Shown in pieces: positions 8,104 through 14,976 of a stretch of 48,262 nt of DNA. How positions within the stretch are numbered: the stretch's first letter is position 1; each line of letters begins with the position of its first letter. Source of the DNA: a virus; IMG/VR virus record IMGVR_UViG_3300043433_000039, positions 1 to 48,262 of that record; one strand, written 5' to 3'. A program made the translations under genes and the position numbers. The notes beneath the pieces were generated by a model. It saw only the letters and a list, made by a program, of their open reading frames with translations, had not been told where the DNA came from and searched no databases.

Positions 8104-8905
8104 TCCATTCAATATCAGGCTGGGCCTTGGGGATTTTTTCTCTGGCTTGACGCAGCAGGTTATTGCGCAGTCTGCTCCGGCCATTCGTGCCGCCGTTGAA
8201 CGGATAGCAGATGCTACAGCGCAACAATGGCGGCGCGAGGTATCAAATGCGCGTCTATGGTCCTATGAAAAAGGGCAGTACGCCAATTCGATCAACTGGA
8301 GCATGGTTGCGCCACTAACGGCTGAAATTAGGGCTGAATACAAGTATGCGCAAGAGATAGAAGAGGGTAGACCGGCTCGGGACTTAAAGCGGATGCTCCA
8401 GACATCCGTAAAAACGCGGTCCAATAAGCTCGGCCAAAAGTATCTGATTATTCCGTTCCGGCACAACACGCCCGGTAACGACGCGCACAGCGATGCGATG
8501 CCTGCCGACATTTACGCCCAGGCAAAAACAATGATGCCTTCGCTCGTCATTGGTCAGACGTTACGCAATTCGGCGTCCGGTGCGTGGGACATGAAAACGC
8601 GCCGTCCACTAATGATTCCGAAGGCTCAGTATCGTTGGGGTGACAGCCTAAGGGCTGGATTGGCTCCAAAAATGCAGTCGCATCATAAAACAGATCGCTA
8701 TGCTGGCATGGTCAAAATGGATACCAGTACCGGAAAGTCTCGGTCTTCTGCATATCTGACATTCCGGGTAATGAGCGAGGCTTCATCCGGTTGGATTGTG
8801 CCACCCAAAGCCGGTCTTCATCTGGTACCAAAGGTTGTTGGTGTTATTCAGCCGAAAGCCGATGCGGTCATGGCTGAGGCCATTAAGCGGGCAATGCAGA
8901 CGTAG
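8093..8905 (+). CDS. Tail completion-like protein (HK97 gp10-like position)
   Basis: A 271-residue basic protein. I chose ATG 8093, which overlaps the previous stop; a longer upstream in-frame extension would lie wholly inside the neck gene. The N-terminal helix (AAVERIADATAQQWRREVSN) and the pattern WSYEKGQYANSINW followed by YAQEIEEGRPARDL look like phage proteins of the HK97 gp10 group that finish the head-tail joint. The C-terminus reads WIVPPKAGLHLVP. The family assignment is tentative. Confidence 0.55.
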   Translation: MAANPFNIRLGLGDFFSGLTQQVIAQSAPAIRAAVERIADATAQQWRREVSNARLWSYEKGQYANSINWSMVAPLTAEIRAEYKYAQEIEEGRPARDLKRMLQTSVKTRSNKLGQKYLIIPFRHNTPGNDAHSDAMPADIYAQAKTMMPSLVIGQTLRNSASGAWDMKTRRPLMIPKAQYRWGDSLRAGLAPKMQSHHKTDRYAGMVKMDTSTGKSRSSAYLTFRVMSEASSGWIVPPKAGLHLVPKVVGVIQPKADAVMAEAIKRAMQT

Positions 8906-8917
8906 GGTAGCCGCCAA

Positions 8918-8933
8918 GTCGTGACGGCATCCT
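8918..8933 (+). promoter_or_regulatory. GTCGTGAC-type promoter-like element, copy 5
   Basis: GTCGTGAC, GG, then the hexamer CATCCT. It lies in the 35-bp gap after the tail completion gene. The predicted start at about 8940 is one base before the ATG at 8941, which has no Shine-Dalgarno sequence: a second predicted leaderless gene. Confidence 0.5.
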
Positions 8934-8940
8934 AAACGTC

Positions 8941-9768
8941 ATGGCTATTCAACTTATCCAGAAAGTTTCATGCGGCAATGCGCTTCGCTTGACGCTGGTC
9001 CCGCCTGCTGGCGCGGCTAGCTGGCGAATTCTGCGACGCGCCACAGATAACTTTGCTGGACATGATGACGCTGGCGCTTATGTCGCCTATGAAGGTTCGG
9101 AAAAGTCAATCATCGACATGTACGGACTGTACAACGGGACGCCGGTTGTCTATCGAGCCTATTACCGCGTAGCGAATGCCTGGGTGCCGTCGGCCTCTGT
9201 TGATGCAACCCCTGAGGCAACCTTCTCTGATCTTTCGGTTGATCCATTAGCGATTGCCCGTGACCGAATTGAATTAGGGATGAAGGTCTACGTGGATCGC
9301 GGAATCCTGACGCACGAACAGAATTTTATTCCTGTCATGACTGCTTCGCCTCAGGTGGAAGACGTGAGTTTCCCAATGGTCACGGTGCACCTAGGAAACG
9401 ACTCGCCAGACCTTCGCTCTATTGGCGAGGTTATTTCCAGCGATGTGTTTTCAGGTGACGACGGCATGTGGCACTCGTTTGAGGGTGGCTACTCCCGCAC
9501 GGATTTAACGATTGTCGGCTGGTGCCTGAATGGCGACGAGCGAATCGTTCTACGGAACGCCTTGAAGGCGGTGCTGATGGCAAATCTGCCCGTCTTTGAT
9601 GCTGCTGGTTTGCTGCAAGTGTCATGGAGTTTCTCGGATCAAGAGGATTTCACAACTTATGCAGCGCCGGTCTATCAGGCCATTTGCAATTTCACTTGCT
9701 ATGCGCCATCGGCTGTGGACAGCGTTGATTTCGCTATCCGCGATGTTCTTCTCAACCCAATCTTTTGA
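8941..9768 (+). CDS. Tail terminator-region virion protein
   Basis: A 275-residue protein just before the sheath block. The N-terminal 95 residues look like a small fibronectin-type domain (ALRLTLVPPAGAASWRILRR, VVYRAYYRVANAW). The C-terminal part (EVISSDVFSGDDGMWHSFEG, then DERIVLRNALKAVL) has the mixed alpha-beta layout and gene position of tail terminator proteins, which cap the tail and join it to the head. This role is inference. The ATG is directly downstream of a promoter-like element and has no ribosome-binding site. Confidence 0.55.
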   Translation: MAIQLIQKVSCGNALRLTLVPPAGAASWRILRRATDNFAGHDDAGAYVAYEGSEKSIIDMYGLYNGTPVVYRAYYRVANAWVPSASVDATPEATFSDLSVDPLAIARDRIELGMKVYVDRGILTHEQNFIPVMTASPQVEDVSFPMVTVHLGNDSPDLRSIGEVISSDVFSGDDGMWHSFEGGYSRTDLTIVGWCLNGDERIVLRNALKAVLMANLPVFDAAGLLQVSWSFSDQEDFTTYAAPVYQAICNFTCYAPSAVDSVDFAIRDVLLNPIF

Positions 9769-9777
9769 GGTCAATCA

Positions 9778-10005
9778 ATGGCTAAAGATACTGCCGCAAC
9801 CGTGACGGAAGCTGCTGAAGAGACTGTCGAGCATAGCGAATTTCCGCTGTCGCTGGATGAGTTTTGCACTCAGCTATCCCAAACGGATAAGCGCGTCGAA
9901 GCAATCGGCGCGTTCCATTCAACCGAGAAAGCCGCTGGCCGAGCCAAAGATTTGGCCTCTGCCTACGCAGCCCGTTTCTCGGATTTTCTCAAACAGCCAA
10001 TCTAA
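9778..10005 (+). CDS. Small acidic-N-terminus protein before the sheath
   Basis: A 75-residue protein with GAGGT upstream. The first 20 residues are acidic and probably disordered. Residues 25-75 are helical, with LDEFCTQLSQTDKRVEAIGAF and a basic stretch before ARFSDFLKQPI. It is 12 bp from the tail sheath gene and shares its orientation. Small proteins of this kind often precede sheath genes in myophages, but I cannot name a function. Confidence 0.6.
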   Translation: MAKDTAATVTEAAEETVEHSEFPLSLDEFCTQLSQTDKRVEAIGAFHSTEKAAGRAKDLASAYAARFSDFLKQPI

Positions 10006-10017
10006 GGGAGGGTAACC

Positions 10018-11727
10018 ATGCCTGTATTTTTTAATGGTCGCTTGTGGGTTACCCCCGCAACGATGTCGCAGGTCGATGACCGTGCGATGTACAACAAAAA
10101 CGCCAGTGTCGGCAACGTCCTGACGCTGATTGGTAGAGCCGAAGGTGGCGAACCGTTCAAAGATTTGCGTTTTGGCTCTCCAGAAGAGGCTAAGGCGGTT
10201 CTGCGTGGCGGCGAAGGCCTCAAGGCAGTCCAAAAAGCGTTTGATCCGTCGTCTGAGACTGGCAGCCCGGCAACCATTGTGTTTGTTCGCGTTAACCCGG
10301 CAACTCAGGCCGCTCTGACCCTCAAGGACGCGGCCAATGCTAGCGTGATTGACTTGGTGACAGAAGGCTACGGCAAGTTTGCCAACGGTATCAAGGTAAA
10401 AATCGAAAACGCTTCGGTTGCTGGCAAGAAAGTCACTACGCAGTTCGGTAATGACTACTACAGCCAGGATAACGTTGCTCGAAACTGTTTCTCGGTTTCC
10501 TATACCGGTGCTGGTGCAAACCCGTCGATTAGCGTCACAGCCAATGCTGTAACCCTGGTCGCTGGCGGCGCTTCAACCGTCCTGGATCTGAATGACTTCC
10601 CAACGGTTGGTCAACTGGTTGATCGAATCAATGCCGTTGCTGGATTCGTTGCCGATGTACTTGACGGTAACTCGGAAAAACCTGCTCTGAATGGTCTGGA
10701 CTCGTTTAGCGCACAAGCGCTGAGCGCGACTCCGTTCACTATCACTGGCTCTCTGCAAGCGATTGTTGATTGGCTGAATAGCACGGGTGAGGGTTTCATT
10801 ACTGCAACCCGTAAGACAAACGTGGGTAGCCTACCGGCAAACCTGCCGTTCACCTATCTGGCCGGTGGCTCGGATGGCGTAACAACGGTTAACGACTGGC
10901 AAAAAGGCTACGAAACGCTGCAAACGATTGATGCGCAGTGGGTCGTTCCTATTTCGGCAGAACCGGCCATCCACGCAATGAACGATAACCATGTGGCCTA
11001 CATGACGAACGTGGCCCGCATGGAGCGTCGCGGCATTGTTGGCTGCGGTACCGGTATGTCGGATGACAATGCGATACTTGCTGCCAAGGCCTTGAATAGC
11101 GACCGCACGTCGTACACCCACCTGGGTATTTACGACTACAACGACGCTGGCAAGATGGTTCTGTTCCCGGCCTATATTGCCGCCGCACAGATTGCCGGTG
11201 CATTTGCTGGTGTCAACCCTGGTACGGCTCTGACGAACCGCACCCTGAAGGTTCGCGGCCTAGAGCGCAAGCTTCGCAACCCAACGGACACGGATCGCCT
11301 AATCAATGGCGGTGTGCTGTGCATTGAAGACACGCCGAATGGCTACAAGGTGGTCAAGTCGATCACTACCTGGCTGGCAAACACAAACTACAACCGCGTT
11401 GAGATTTCTGTCGGTGTGGCTTGTGACCATGTGTCCCGCAATGTCCGCAACATCCTTGACGACCTTCGTGGCCGCAAGGGTTCCCCTGCGCTGTTGTCGG
11501 AAGCTGTCAGTCGCGTGGATTCGATTCTGCGCATCCTGGCTCAGCCTGAACCGATGGGTCCTGGCGTCATCGTTGGCGACAAGATCAACCCGGCCTACAA
11601 AAACATCACGGCAACCCTTGAAGGTGATGTTCTGCGCGTCGAGTTCCAGGCCTCTCCGGTGATCCCAGTGAACTACATCCCTATCGTCATCCACGCCGTG
11701 CCGTACTCCGGCAGTGCTTCGGCTTAA
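10018..11727 (+). CDS. Tail sheath protein
   Basis: A 569-residue protein with GGGAGGG upstream and a tube-protein gene directly after it. The C-terminal 200 residues carry the usual sheath features: NRTLKVRGLERKL, then a region with LINGGVLCIED and KVVKSITTWLANTNYNRVEI, and a final beta strand pair that links subunits (DVLRVEFQASPVIPVNYIPI). The middle (residues about 130-280) is a variable outward domain. It forms the contractile cylinder around the tail tube, defining this phage as a myovirus. Confidence 0.88.
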   Translation: MPVFFNGRLWVTPATMSQVDDRAMYNKNASVGNVLTLIGRAEGGEPFKDLRFGSPEEAKAVLRGGEGLKAVQKAFDPSSETGSPATIVFVRVNPATQAALTLKDAANASVIDLVTEGYGKFANGIKVKIENASVAGKKVTTQFGNDYYSQDNVARNCFSVSYTGAGANPSISVTANAVTLVAGGASTVLDLNDFPTVGQLVDRINAVAGFVADVLDGNSEKPALNGLDSFSAQALSATPFTITGSLQAIVDWLNSTGEGFITATRKTNVGSLPANLPFTYLAGGSDGVTTVNDWQKGYETLQTIDAQWVVPISAEPAIHAMNDNHVAYMTNVARMERRGIVGCGTGMSDDNAILAAKALNSDRTSYTHLGIYDYNDAGKMVLFPAYIAAAQIAGAFAGVNPGTALTNRTLKVRGLERKLRNPTDTDRLINGGVLCIEDTPNGYKVVKSITTWLANTNYNRVEISVGVACDHVSRNVRNILDDLRGRKGSPALLSEAVSRVDSILRILAQPEPMGPGVIVGDKINPAYKNITATLEGDVLRVEFQASPVIPVNYIPIVIHAVPYSGSASA

Positions 11728-11743
11728 CTAGGAGGTCTGAAAT

Positions 11744-12169
11744 ATGGCAAGCCAAAACCTCAAGGCGCGGTCTGGTAACCGCGTAATCGTGACCTTTGAC
11801 GGCAAGCAAATCGGGCTGGTGCAGACGGTTCGCATGTCGGATGACTTTGGTCCAGAACCGGCCAGCGGTATCGGTGATATTCACGTTGCTGAGTATGTGC
11901 CGACGATGGCCCGTCACACGCTGTCGGTATCAAGCATGATCCTGTTCGCAGGTGCCATGCGCGAAGCCGGTATTTCGACGATTGACGGCGACGAGGCCCT
12001 GGAAGGCCGCGTATTCGACATCGTTGTACAGTCGAAAGACGACGGTAGCGAGCTACGCAAGTACATCGGCTGCTCGTATGCGTCTGGTGATGTTGAAGTG
12101 ACAAAGCACGCGATTATCGTGAGCAATGCTCAGTTCAACGCACTGAACGTAACGGGTTCCGGCCTGTAA
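11744..12169 (+). CDS. Tail tube protein
   Basis: A 141-residue protein 16 bp after the sheath gene, with a strong AGGAGG. Its length and beta-rich makeup fit the small tube proteins of contractile tails: GNRVIVTFDGKQIGLVQTV, a GIGDIHVAEYVP segment, and a C-terminal strand YASGDVEVTKHAIIVSNAQF. Hexamers stack to make the inner tube that the sheath drives through the cell envelope. The pairing of genes is as strong a reason for the call as the sequence itself. Confidence 0.8.
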   Translation: MASQNLKARSGNRVIVTFDGKQIGLVQTVRMSDDFGPEPASGIGDIHVAEYVPTMARHTLSVSSMILFAGAMREAGISTIDGDEALEGRVFDIVVQSKDDGSELRKYIGCSYASGDVEVTKHAIIVSNAQFNALNVTGSGL

Positions 12170-12182
12170 AGGGGTTGCTGCG

Positions 12183-12485
12183 ATGAAACTTATCTTTCGT
12201 CGCGGCTTCTTCGACTGGCGGGCATGGGCCTTGCTCGTACCCGCTTCAGCCGTCTTAGCCCTGGACATGCCGGTTTTGCTGACGCTGTTGTACTCGCTGT
12301 CGGCCATCTTCATTATGGTGGCCGTTGCGCACGTTATTCGTCGTGTGATGTTCCCGTACCTGGACCTGGAAGAGGTCGAAAACCAGGCATCGGCTAGCCC
12401 CATTGGCGCTGGCCTGGTGTTCCTGGGCACCTCATTGCTGGTTTCTTCGGTCATCATCGGCGCTGCAATCTGGGTATCCCGGTGA
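12183..12485 (+). CDS. Three-segment membrane protein, candidate holin
   Basis: A 100-residue protein with AAGGGG upstream. It has hydrophobic segments at about 13-30, 32-52 and 73-95 and a basic N-terminus (MKLIFRRGFFDW), giving three predicted membrane spans. Its stop overlaps the transglycosylase start (GTGA) and spanin genes follow, so a holin that opens the inner membrane at lysis is the simplest reading. With a signal-anchored endolysin a pinholin would also fit. Neither can be decided from sequence alone. Confidence 0.6.
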   Translation: MKLIFRRGFFDWRAWALLVPASAVLALDMPVLLTLLYSLSAIFIMVAVAHVIRRVMFPYLDLEEVENQASASPIGAGLVFLGTSLLVSSVIIGAAIWVSR

Positions 12486-13102
12486 TTCCATCGTTGGCCC
12501 TGGTGTATCTGCCGATTCTGGCGACGGTCATAGCGCTGCTGTGGCCGTCTATGCCGGACCGCGCTCTATTGGCCGCGCAGATTGAACAGGAAACCTGCCC
12601 GTCGCTATCGCATCGAAAGTGCTGGAATCCGCGCACTGAGCTAAAAACGTCCCGCGAGTACGGGTTTGGTCTTGGTCAATTAACCGTCACCGAGAAGTTC
12701 AACAACTTTGAGGAGGCGAAAAAGTGGGATCGGTCCCTGGCAAATTGGCGTTGGGATGACCGATTTAATGCAGAAATGCAGCTCCGGGCGCTAGTTGCAT
12801 ACGACCGTAACCTTTACAGCCAAATCAGATTTGGCGAGACGACCGGTGATCGTCTCGCTTTCATGTTTTCTGCCTATAACGGCGGATTGGGCGGTCTTCT
12901 CAAGGACCGCCGTATGTGCGCAGTAATTGCTGGATGCAACCCCGAACGATGGTTTGGGCACATTGAAAAACACTCGTTCCGAGCCAAAACATCGGTTGCT
13001 GGCTACGGGCAATCTTTTTACGACATCAACCGTGGCTACGTGCAAAACATCATGAATGTGCGTGCCAAAAAATATAGGAGTGGATCATGGATTTCCGAGT
13101 AA
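12482..13102 (+). CDS. Endolysin: lytic transglycosylase with N-terminal signal anchor
   Basis: A 206-residue protein starting with GTG inside the preceding stop. Residues 4-22 are a hydrophobic, probably signal-arrest-release type, anchor. The catalytic domain has a candidate Glu at 35 or 37 (QIEQETC), then GFGLGQLTV and AYNGG, the standard order of SLT/lysozyme-like transglycosylases that cut murein between MurNAc and GlcNAc. It is flanked by a membrane protein and spanins, so it is the lysis enzyme. It overlaps the spanin gene by 16 bases. Confidence 0.8.
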   Translation: MIPSLALVYLPILATVIALLWPSMPDRALLAAQIEQETCPSLSHRKCWNPRTELKTSREYGFGLGQLTVTEKFNNFEEAKKWDRSLANWRWDDRFNAEMQLRALVAYDRNLYSQIRFGETTGDRLAFMFSAYNGGLGGLLKDRRMCAVIAGCNPERWFGHIEKHSFRAKTSVAGYGQSFYDINRGYVQNIMNVRAKKYRSGSWISE

Positions 13103-13653
13103 TCGGCATTTTGGCTCTGGTGGCATCGCTGATTGGCGGTTTTGCTGGATGGGAAGTGCGTGGCTGGAAAGCCGACTCGGATATTGCCACGATCAAAGAT
13201 GAATTCCAGGCGCGGATTGACGAACAGCGCGAGGCTAAAGAAATGGCTTTGGCAAGTCTTGAAGCGGCCAGTAGAAATGCTGCTGCCGGACTGGAAAAGC
13301 AGAAACAACTTAATACGGACAAGTCTTTCAAAATCAAATCGGAGGTGCTTCATGAAAAAGCCAATGCTCTTAATTCTTCTGTGCCTGTTTGCGCTATCAG
13401 CCCTGAATGGGTGCGCATCTACAACGAAGCACTACGACCAGCAAGTGATTCGCCCGAAGCCTCAGGAGAGTCTATTGCAACGACCGAAGGAACCGGTCTA
13501 TCTGGGGCAGGGATTGCGGGCACCGACCAATGGGAAGTCCTTTGGATACACGCCGAAAACAGTGCCCGATGGAACGAATGTCGTGCCCAGCTTAACGCGT
13601 TAATCGACTACGAAATGGCCCCGGTCGTGACGGCAGAATCGACTGAAAAGTAA
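13087..13653 (+). CDS. Rz: Inner-membrane spanin subunit (Rz-like)
   Basis: A 188-residue protein with TAGGAG upstream. It has an N-terminal membrane segment (residues 5-24, IGILALVASLIGGFAGWEV) followed by a long charged helix (about 35-95) that would cross the periplasm, the usual shape of an i-spanin. A lipoprotein gene is nested in another frame inside it, which is the classic Rz/Rz1 arrangement. The pair fuses inner and outer membranes in the last step of lysis. The C-terminus contains the base of promoter-like element copy 6. Confidence 0.8.
   Translation: MDFRVIGILALVASLIGGFAGWEVRGWKADSDIATIKDEFQARIDEQREAKEMALASLEAASRNAAAGLEKQKQLNTDKSFKIKSEVLHEKANALNSSVPVCAISPEWVRIYNEALRPASDSPEASGESIATTEGTGLSGAGIAGTDQWEVLWIHAENSARWNECRAQLNALIDYEMAPVVTAESTEK
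13352..13603 (+). CDS. Rz1: Outer-membrane spanin lipoprotein (Rz1-like), nested in Rz
   Basis: An 83-residue protein read in a different frame wholly inside the Rz-like gene. ATG 13352 follows CGGAGG at a good distance. It starts MKKPMLLILLCLFALS and has a lipobox ending in LNGC, so it is a signal peptidase II lipoprotein with the Cys at residue 20. The mature part is short and Pro-rich (IRPKPQESLLQRPKEPVYL), as in o-spanins. A host with an outer membrane is implied. Confidence 0.85.
   Translation: MKKPMLLILLCLFALSALNGCASTTKHYDQQVIRPKPQESLLQRPKEPVYLGQGLRAPTNGKSFGYTPKTVPDGTNVVPSLTR
13624..13639 (+). promoter_or_regulatory. GTCGTGAC-type promoter-like element, copy 6
   Basis: GTCGTGAC, GG, then the hexamer CAGAAT, located at the very end of the Rz-like gene. 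The predicted start near 13646 gives a 33-base leader with AGGA before the next ATG. Confidence 0.5.
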
Positions 13654-13678
13654 ACCAAACCGTCGTAGGAATCCAGGA

Positions 13679-14143
13679 ATGACACCCGAAGAACAACTTC
13701 AAAAGGCCGTTGCTGACGCCAAAGCGCAAGCGGCTCTGGAGCTAGCAATCACTTCACTTACCGAAGAAGTTAAGCGGTTGGCCGTCACCGTTGAACGAAA
13801 CAACGAGAAGCTTGAGAGGTTGTCCGCATTGGAGTCCAACCACAACAACACAAATCAGGCTATAGGGCGTGCTTTTGACGAGATTGAAGAGCTTAAAGGC
13901 CTGGTTGACGATGTTGCGAAGTCGAATGGCGCGGACCATAAAACCTACGACAAATACATTTGGATGTGCGTTGGTTTTGTAACTGCAATATCGGTCATTT
14001 GGACTATCGTCGGGTACCGCATGAATTCGATGATTGATAAAACGGTTGAAAGCGTCGCAAGATTCGAGCAACACATTGCCACTGACAAAATGATGAGCGA
14101 GTCCGACGTTCGGCACATTAACGACGCTCGATCCAAGCCATAA
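13679..14143 (+). CDS. Coiled-coil membrane protein of the lysis/tail junction
   Basis: A 154-residue protein with CCAGGA upstream. Residues 1-85 form a charged coiled coil (ITSLTEEVKRLAVTVERN, then IGRAFDEIEELKGLVDDV). One membrane segment lies at about 97-117 (WMCVGFVTAISVIWTIVG) and a short helical tail follows. Such coiled-coil plus single-span proteins are common near phage lysis genes, where they may be a second holin or a lysis regulator, but no family was recognised. Confidence 0.6.
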   Translation: MTPEEQLQKAVADAKAQAALELAITSLTEEVKRLAVTVERNNEKLERLSALESNHNNTNQAIGRAFDEIEELKGLVDDVAKSNGADHKTYDKYIWMCVGFVTAISVIWTIVGYRMNSMIDKTVESVARFEQHIATDKMMSESDVRHINDARSKP

Positions 14144-14145
14144 AC

Positions 14146-14376
14146 ATGCAATACGCAGACCAAAGCGACCACGCTACCGCGCTTGAAGAGGCGGAGCGTA
14201 ATTACATGGAATCGGCTGTTCGCAAAGCCGCGAACTCAAAAAACAGAGACCTAGTGCCTGTTGGTACCTGCTACTACTGTACCGAGGATGTTGGAGAGGG
14301 CAAGATTTTTTGTAATAGCGACTGTGGCGCTGGGTACGACCAAGAACAGGCGGCACGCAAAAGGAACGGCAAATAA
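14146..14376 (+). CDS. Small DksA/TraR-like zinc-finger protein
   Basis: A 76-residue protein starting 2 bp after the previous stop, without a clear ribosome-binding site. The N-terminal half is helical and charged; the C-terminal half has a four-Cys motif, CYYC followed by FCNSDC, in the style of small phage proteins related to the DksA/TraR C4 finger. DksA-like proteins bind in the RNA polymerase secondary channel, but this one is much shorter than DksA and lacks its long coiled coil, so a transcription role is only a possibility. Confidence 0.6.
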   Translation: MQYADQSDHATALEEAERNYMESAVRKAANSKNRDLVPVGTCYYCTEDVGEGKIFCNSDCGAGYDQEQAARKRNGK

Positions 14377-14387
14377 CCGGAGGGTTT

Positions 14388-14747
14388 ATGCGCGAAGCAA
14401 AAGACACTGATTTCTACATACAGTTGCCCGATGTGGGCGTTTTTCGATTTGGGCGTCGCACTTACGGGGACCGCCTGAGTATTCGCACAGAATATCTGCG
14501 TCTGGTTCGGGAGTTTGGCGATAGTGATACAAGTCTGTCCATCTATGCCTCAATGATTGCCTCGCACCGAATTTTATGCGTGGAGGCACCCGACGGATGG
14601 GAAGACCTGACTGGGTTGGACATGACTAGCCCAAACGACCCAGAAGAAAAGTTGTTTGAACTCTACGAGCTGCTCAAAGCTAAGGAGGACTCCTTTCGTA
14701 GAGGAAACAACAAAGTCAGCCAAGAAGCGGGGCAAAGCGCTTCATGA
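14388..14747 (+). CDS. Tail assembly chaperone, short form (G-like)
   Basis: A 119-residue protein with CGGAGGG upstream, placed directly before the tape measure gene, as tail chaperones nearly always are. It starts with a beta-rich part (FYIQLPDVGVFRFGRRTYGD) and continues helical (TEYLRLVREFGD). The last 30 codons overlap another open frame that lacks its own good start. In many phages this pair makes a short chaperone and, by frameshifting, a longer fusion that together guide tape measure assembly. See the slippery-site entry. Confidence 0.65.
   Translation: MREAKDTDFYIQLPDVGVFRFGRRTYGDRLSIRTEYLRLVREFGDSDTSLSIYASMIASHRILCVEAPDGWEDLTGLDMTSPNDPEEKLFELYELLKAKEDSFRRGNNKVSQEAGQSAS
14682..14697 (+). 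promoter_or_regulatory. Candidate programmed +1 frameshift site
   Basis: AAGGAGG (14682-14688), a Shine-Dalgarno-like stimulator, lies five bases before the zero-frame codon TTT (14694-14696), which is followed by C. tRNA-Phe can re-pair from TTT to TTC after a +1 slip, moving into the open frame that ends at 14976. The layout recalls the prfB (+1) site. A -2 shift would give the same frame, and -2 shifting has been described for the Mu tail genes. Confidence 0.45.
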
Positions 14748-14976
14748 CACGTATTCGTTTTGGTTTCGTCGGCTATACAAACTTTCTCCACTTGATCCGC
14801 TATTCCTGTCGCTAACCGCTGAAGACGTTGAGACAGAGTTTTGGGCGCATTACTACGCCGAGAACTCAGGCAAGGGCGAAGAGTTTGAAGACGACGATTT
14901 GGACATCCAGGCGCTTGCTGAGGGTCTGGAAGATGGTGGACAGTGGGAAGAGCTTATAAATGACAACCGGGCCTAG
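14698..14976 (+). CDS. Tail assembly chaperone extension (GT-like, reached by frameshift)
   Basis: An open frame, +1 relative to the upstream chaperone, with no ATG and no well-placed alternative start. It encodes about 92 residues: a basic start, an aromatic helix (SFWFRRLYKLSPLDPLF) and an acidic end (EEFEDDDLDIQ). Its stop overlaps the tape measure start by 17 bases. Gene order and the missing start suggest it is made as a fusion to the upstream chaperone. An in-frame TTG at 14656 cannot be excluded as an independent start. Confidence 0.55.
   Translation, partial: VEETTKSAKKRGKALHDTYSFWFRRLYKLSPLDPLFLSLTAEDVETEFWAHYYAENSGKGEEFEDDDLDIQALAEGLEDGGQWEELINDNRA

Noticed and set aside
14744-14818. 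A short ATG frame at the end of the chaperone gene
   Set aside because: Only about 24 codons without a ribosome-binding site, in a third frame, ending inside the chaperone extension.
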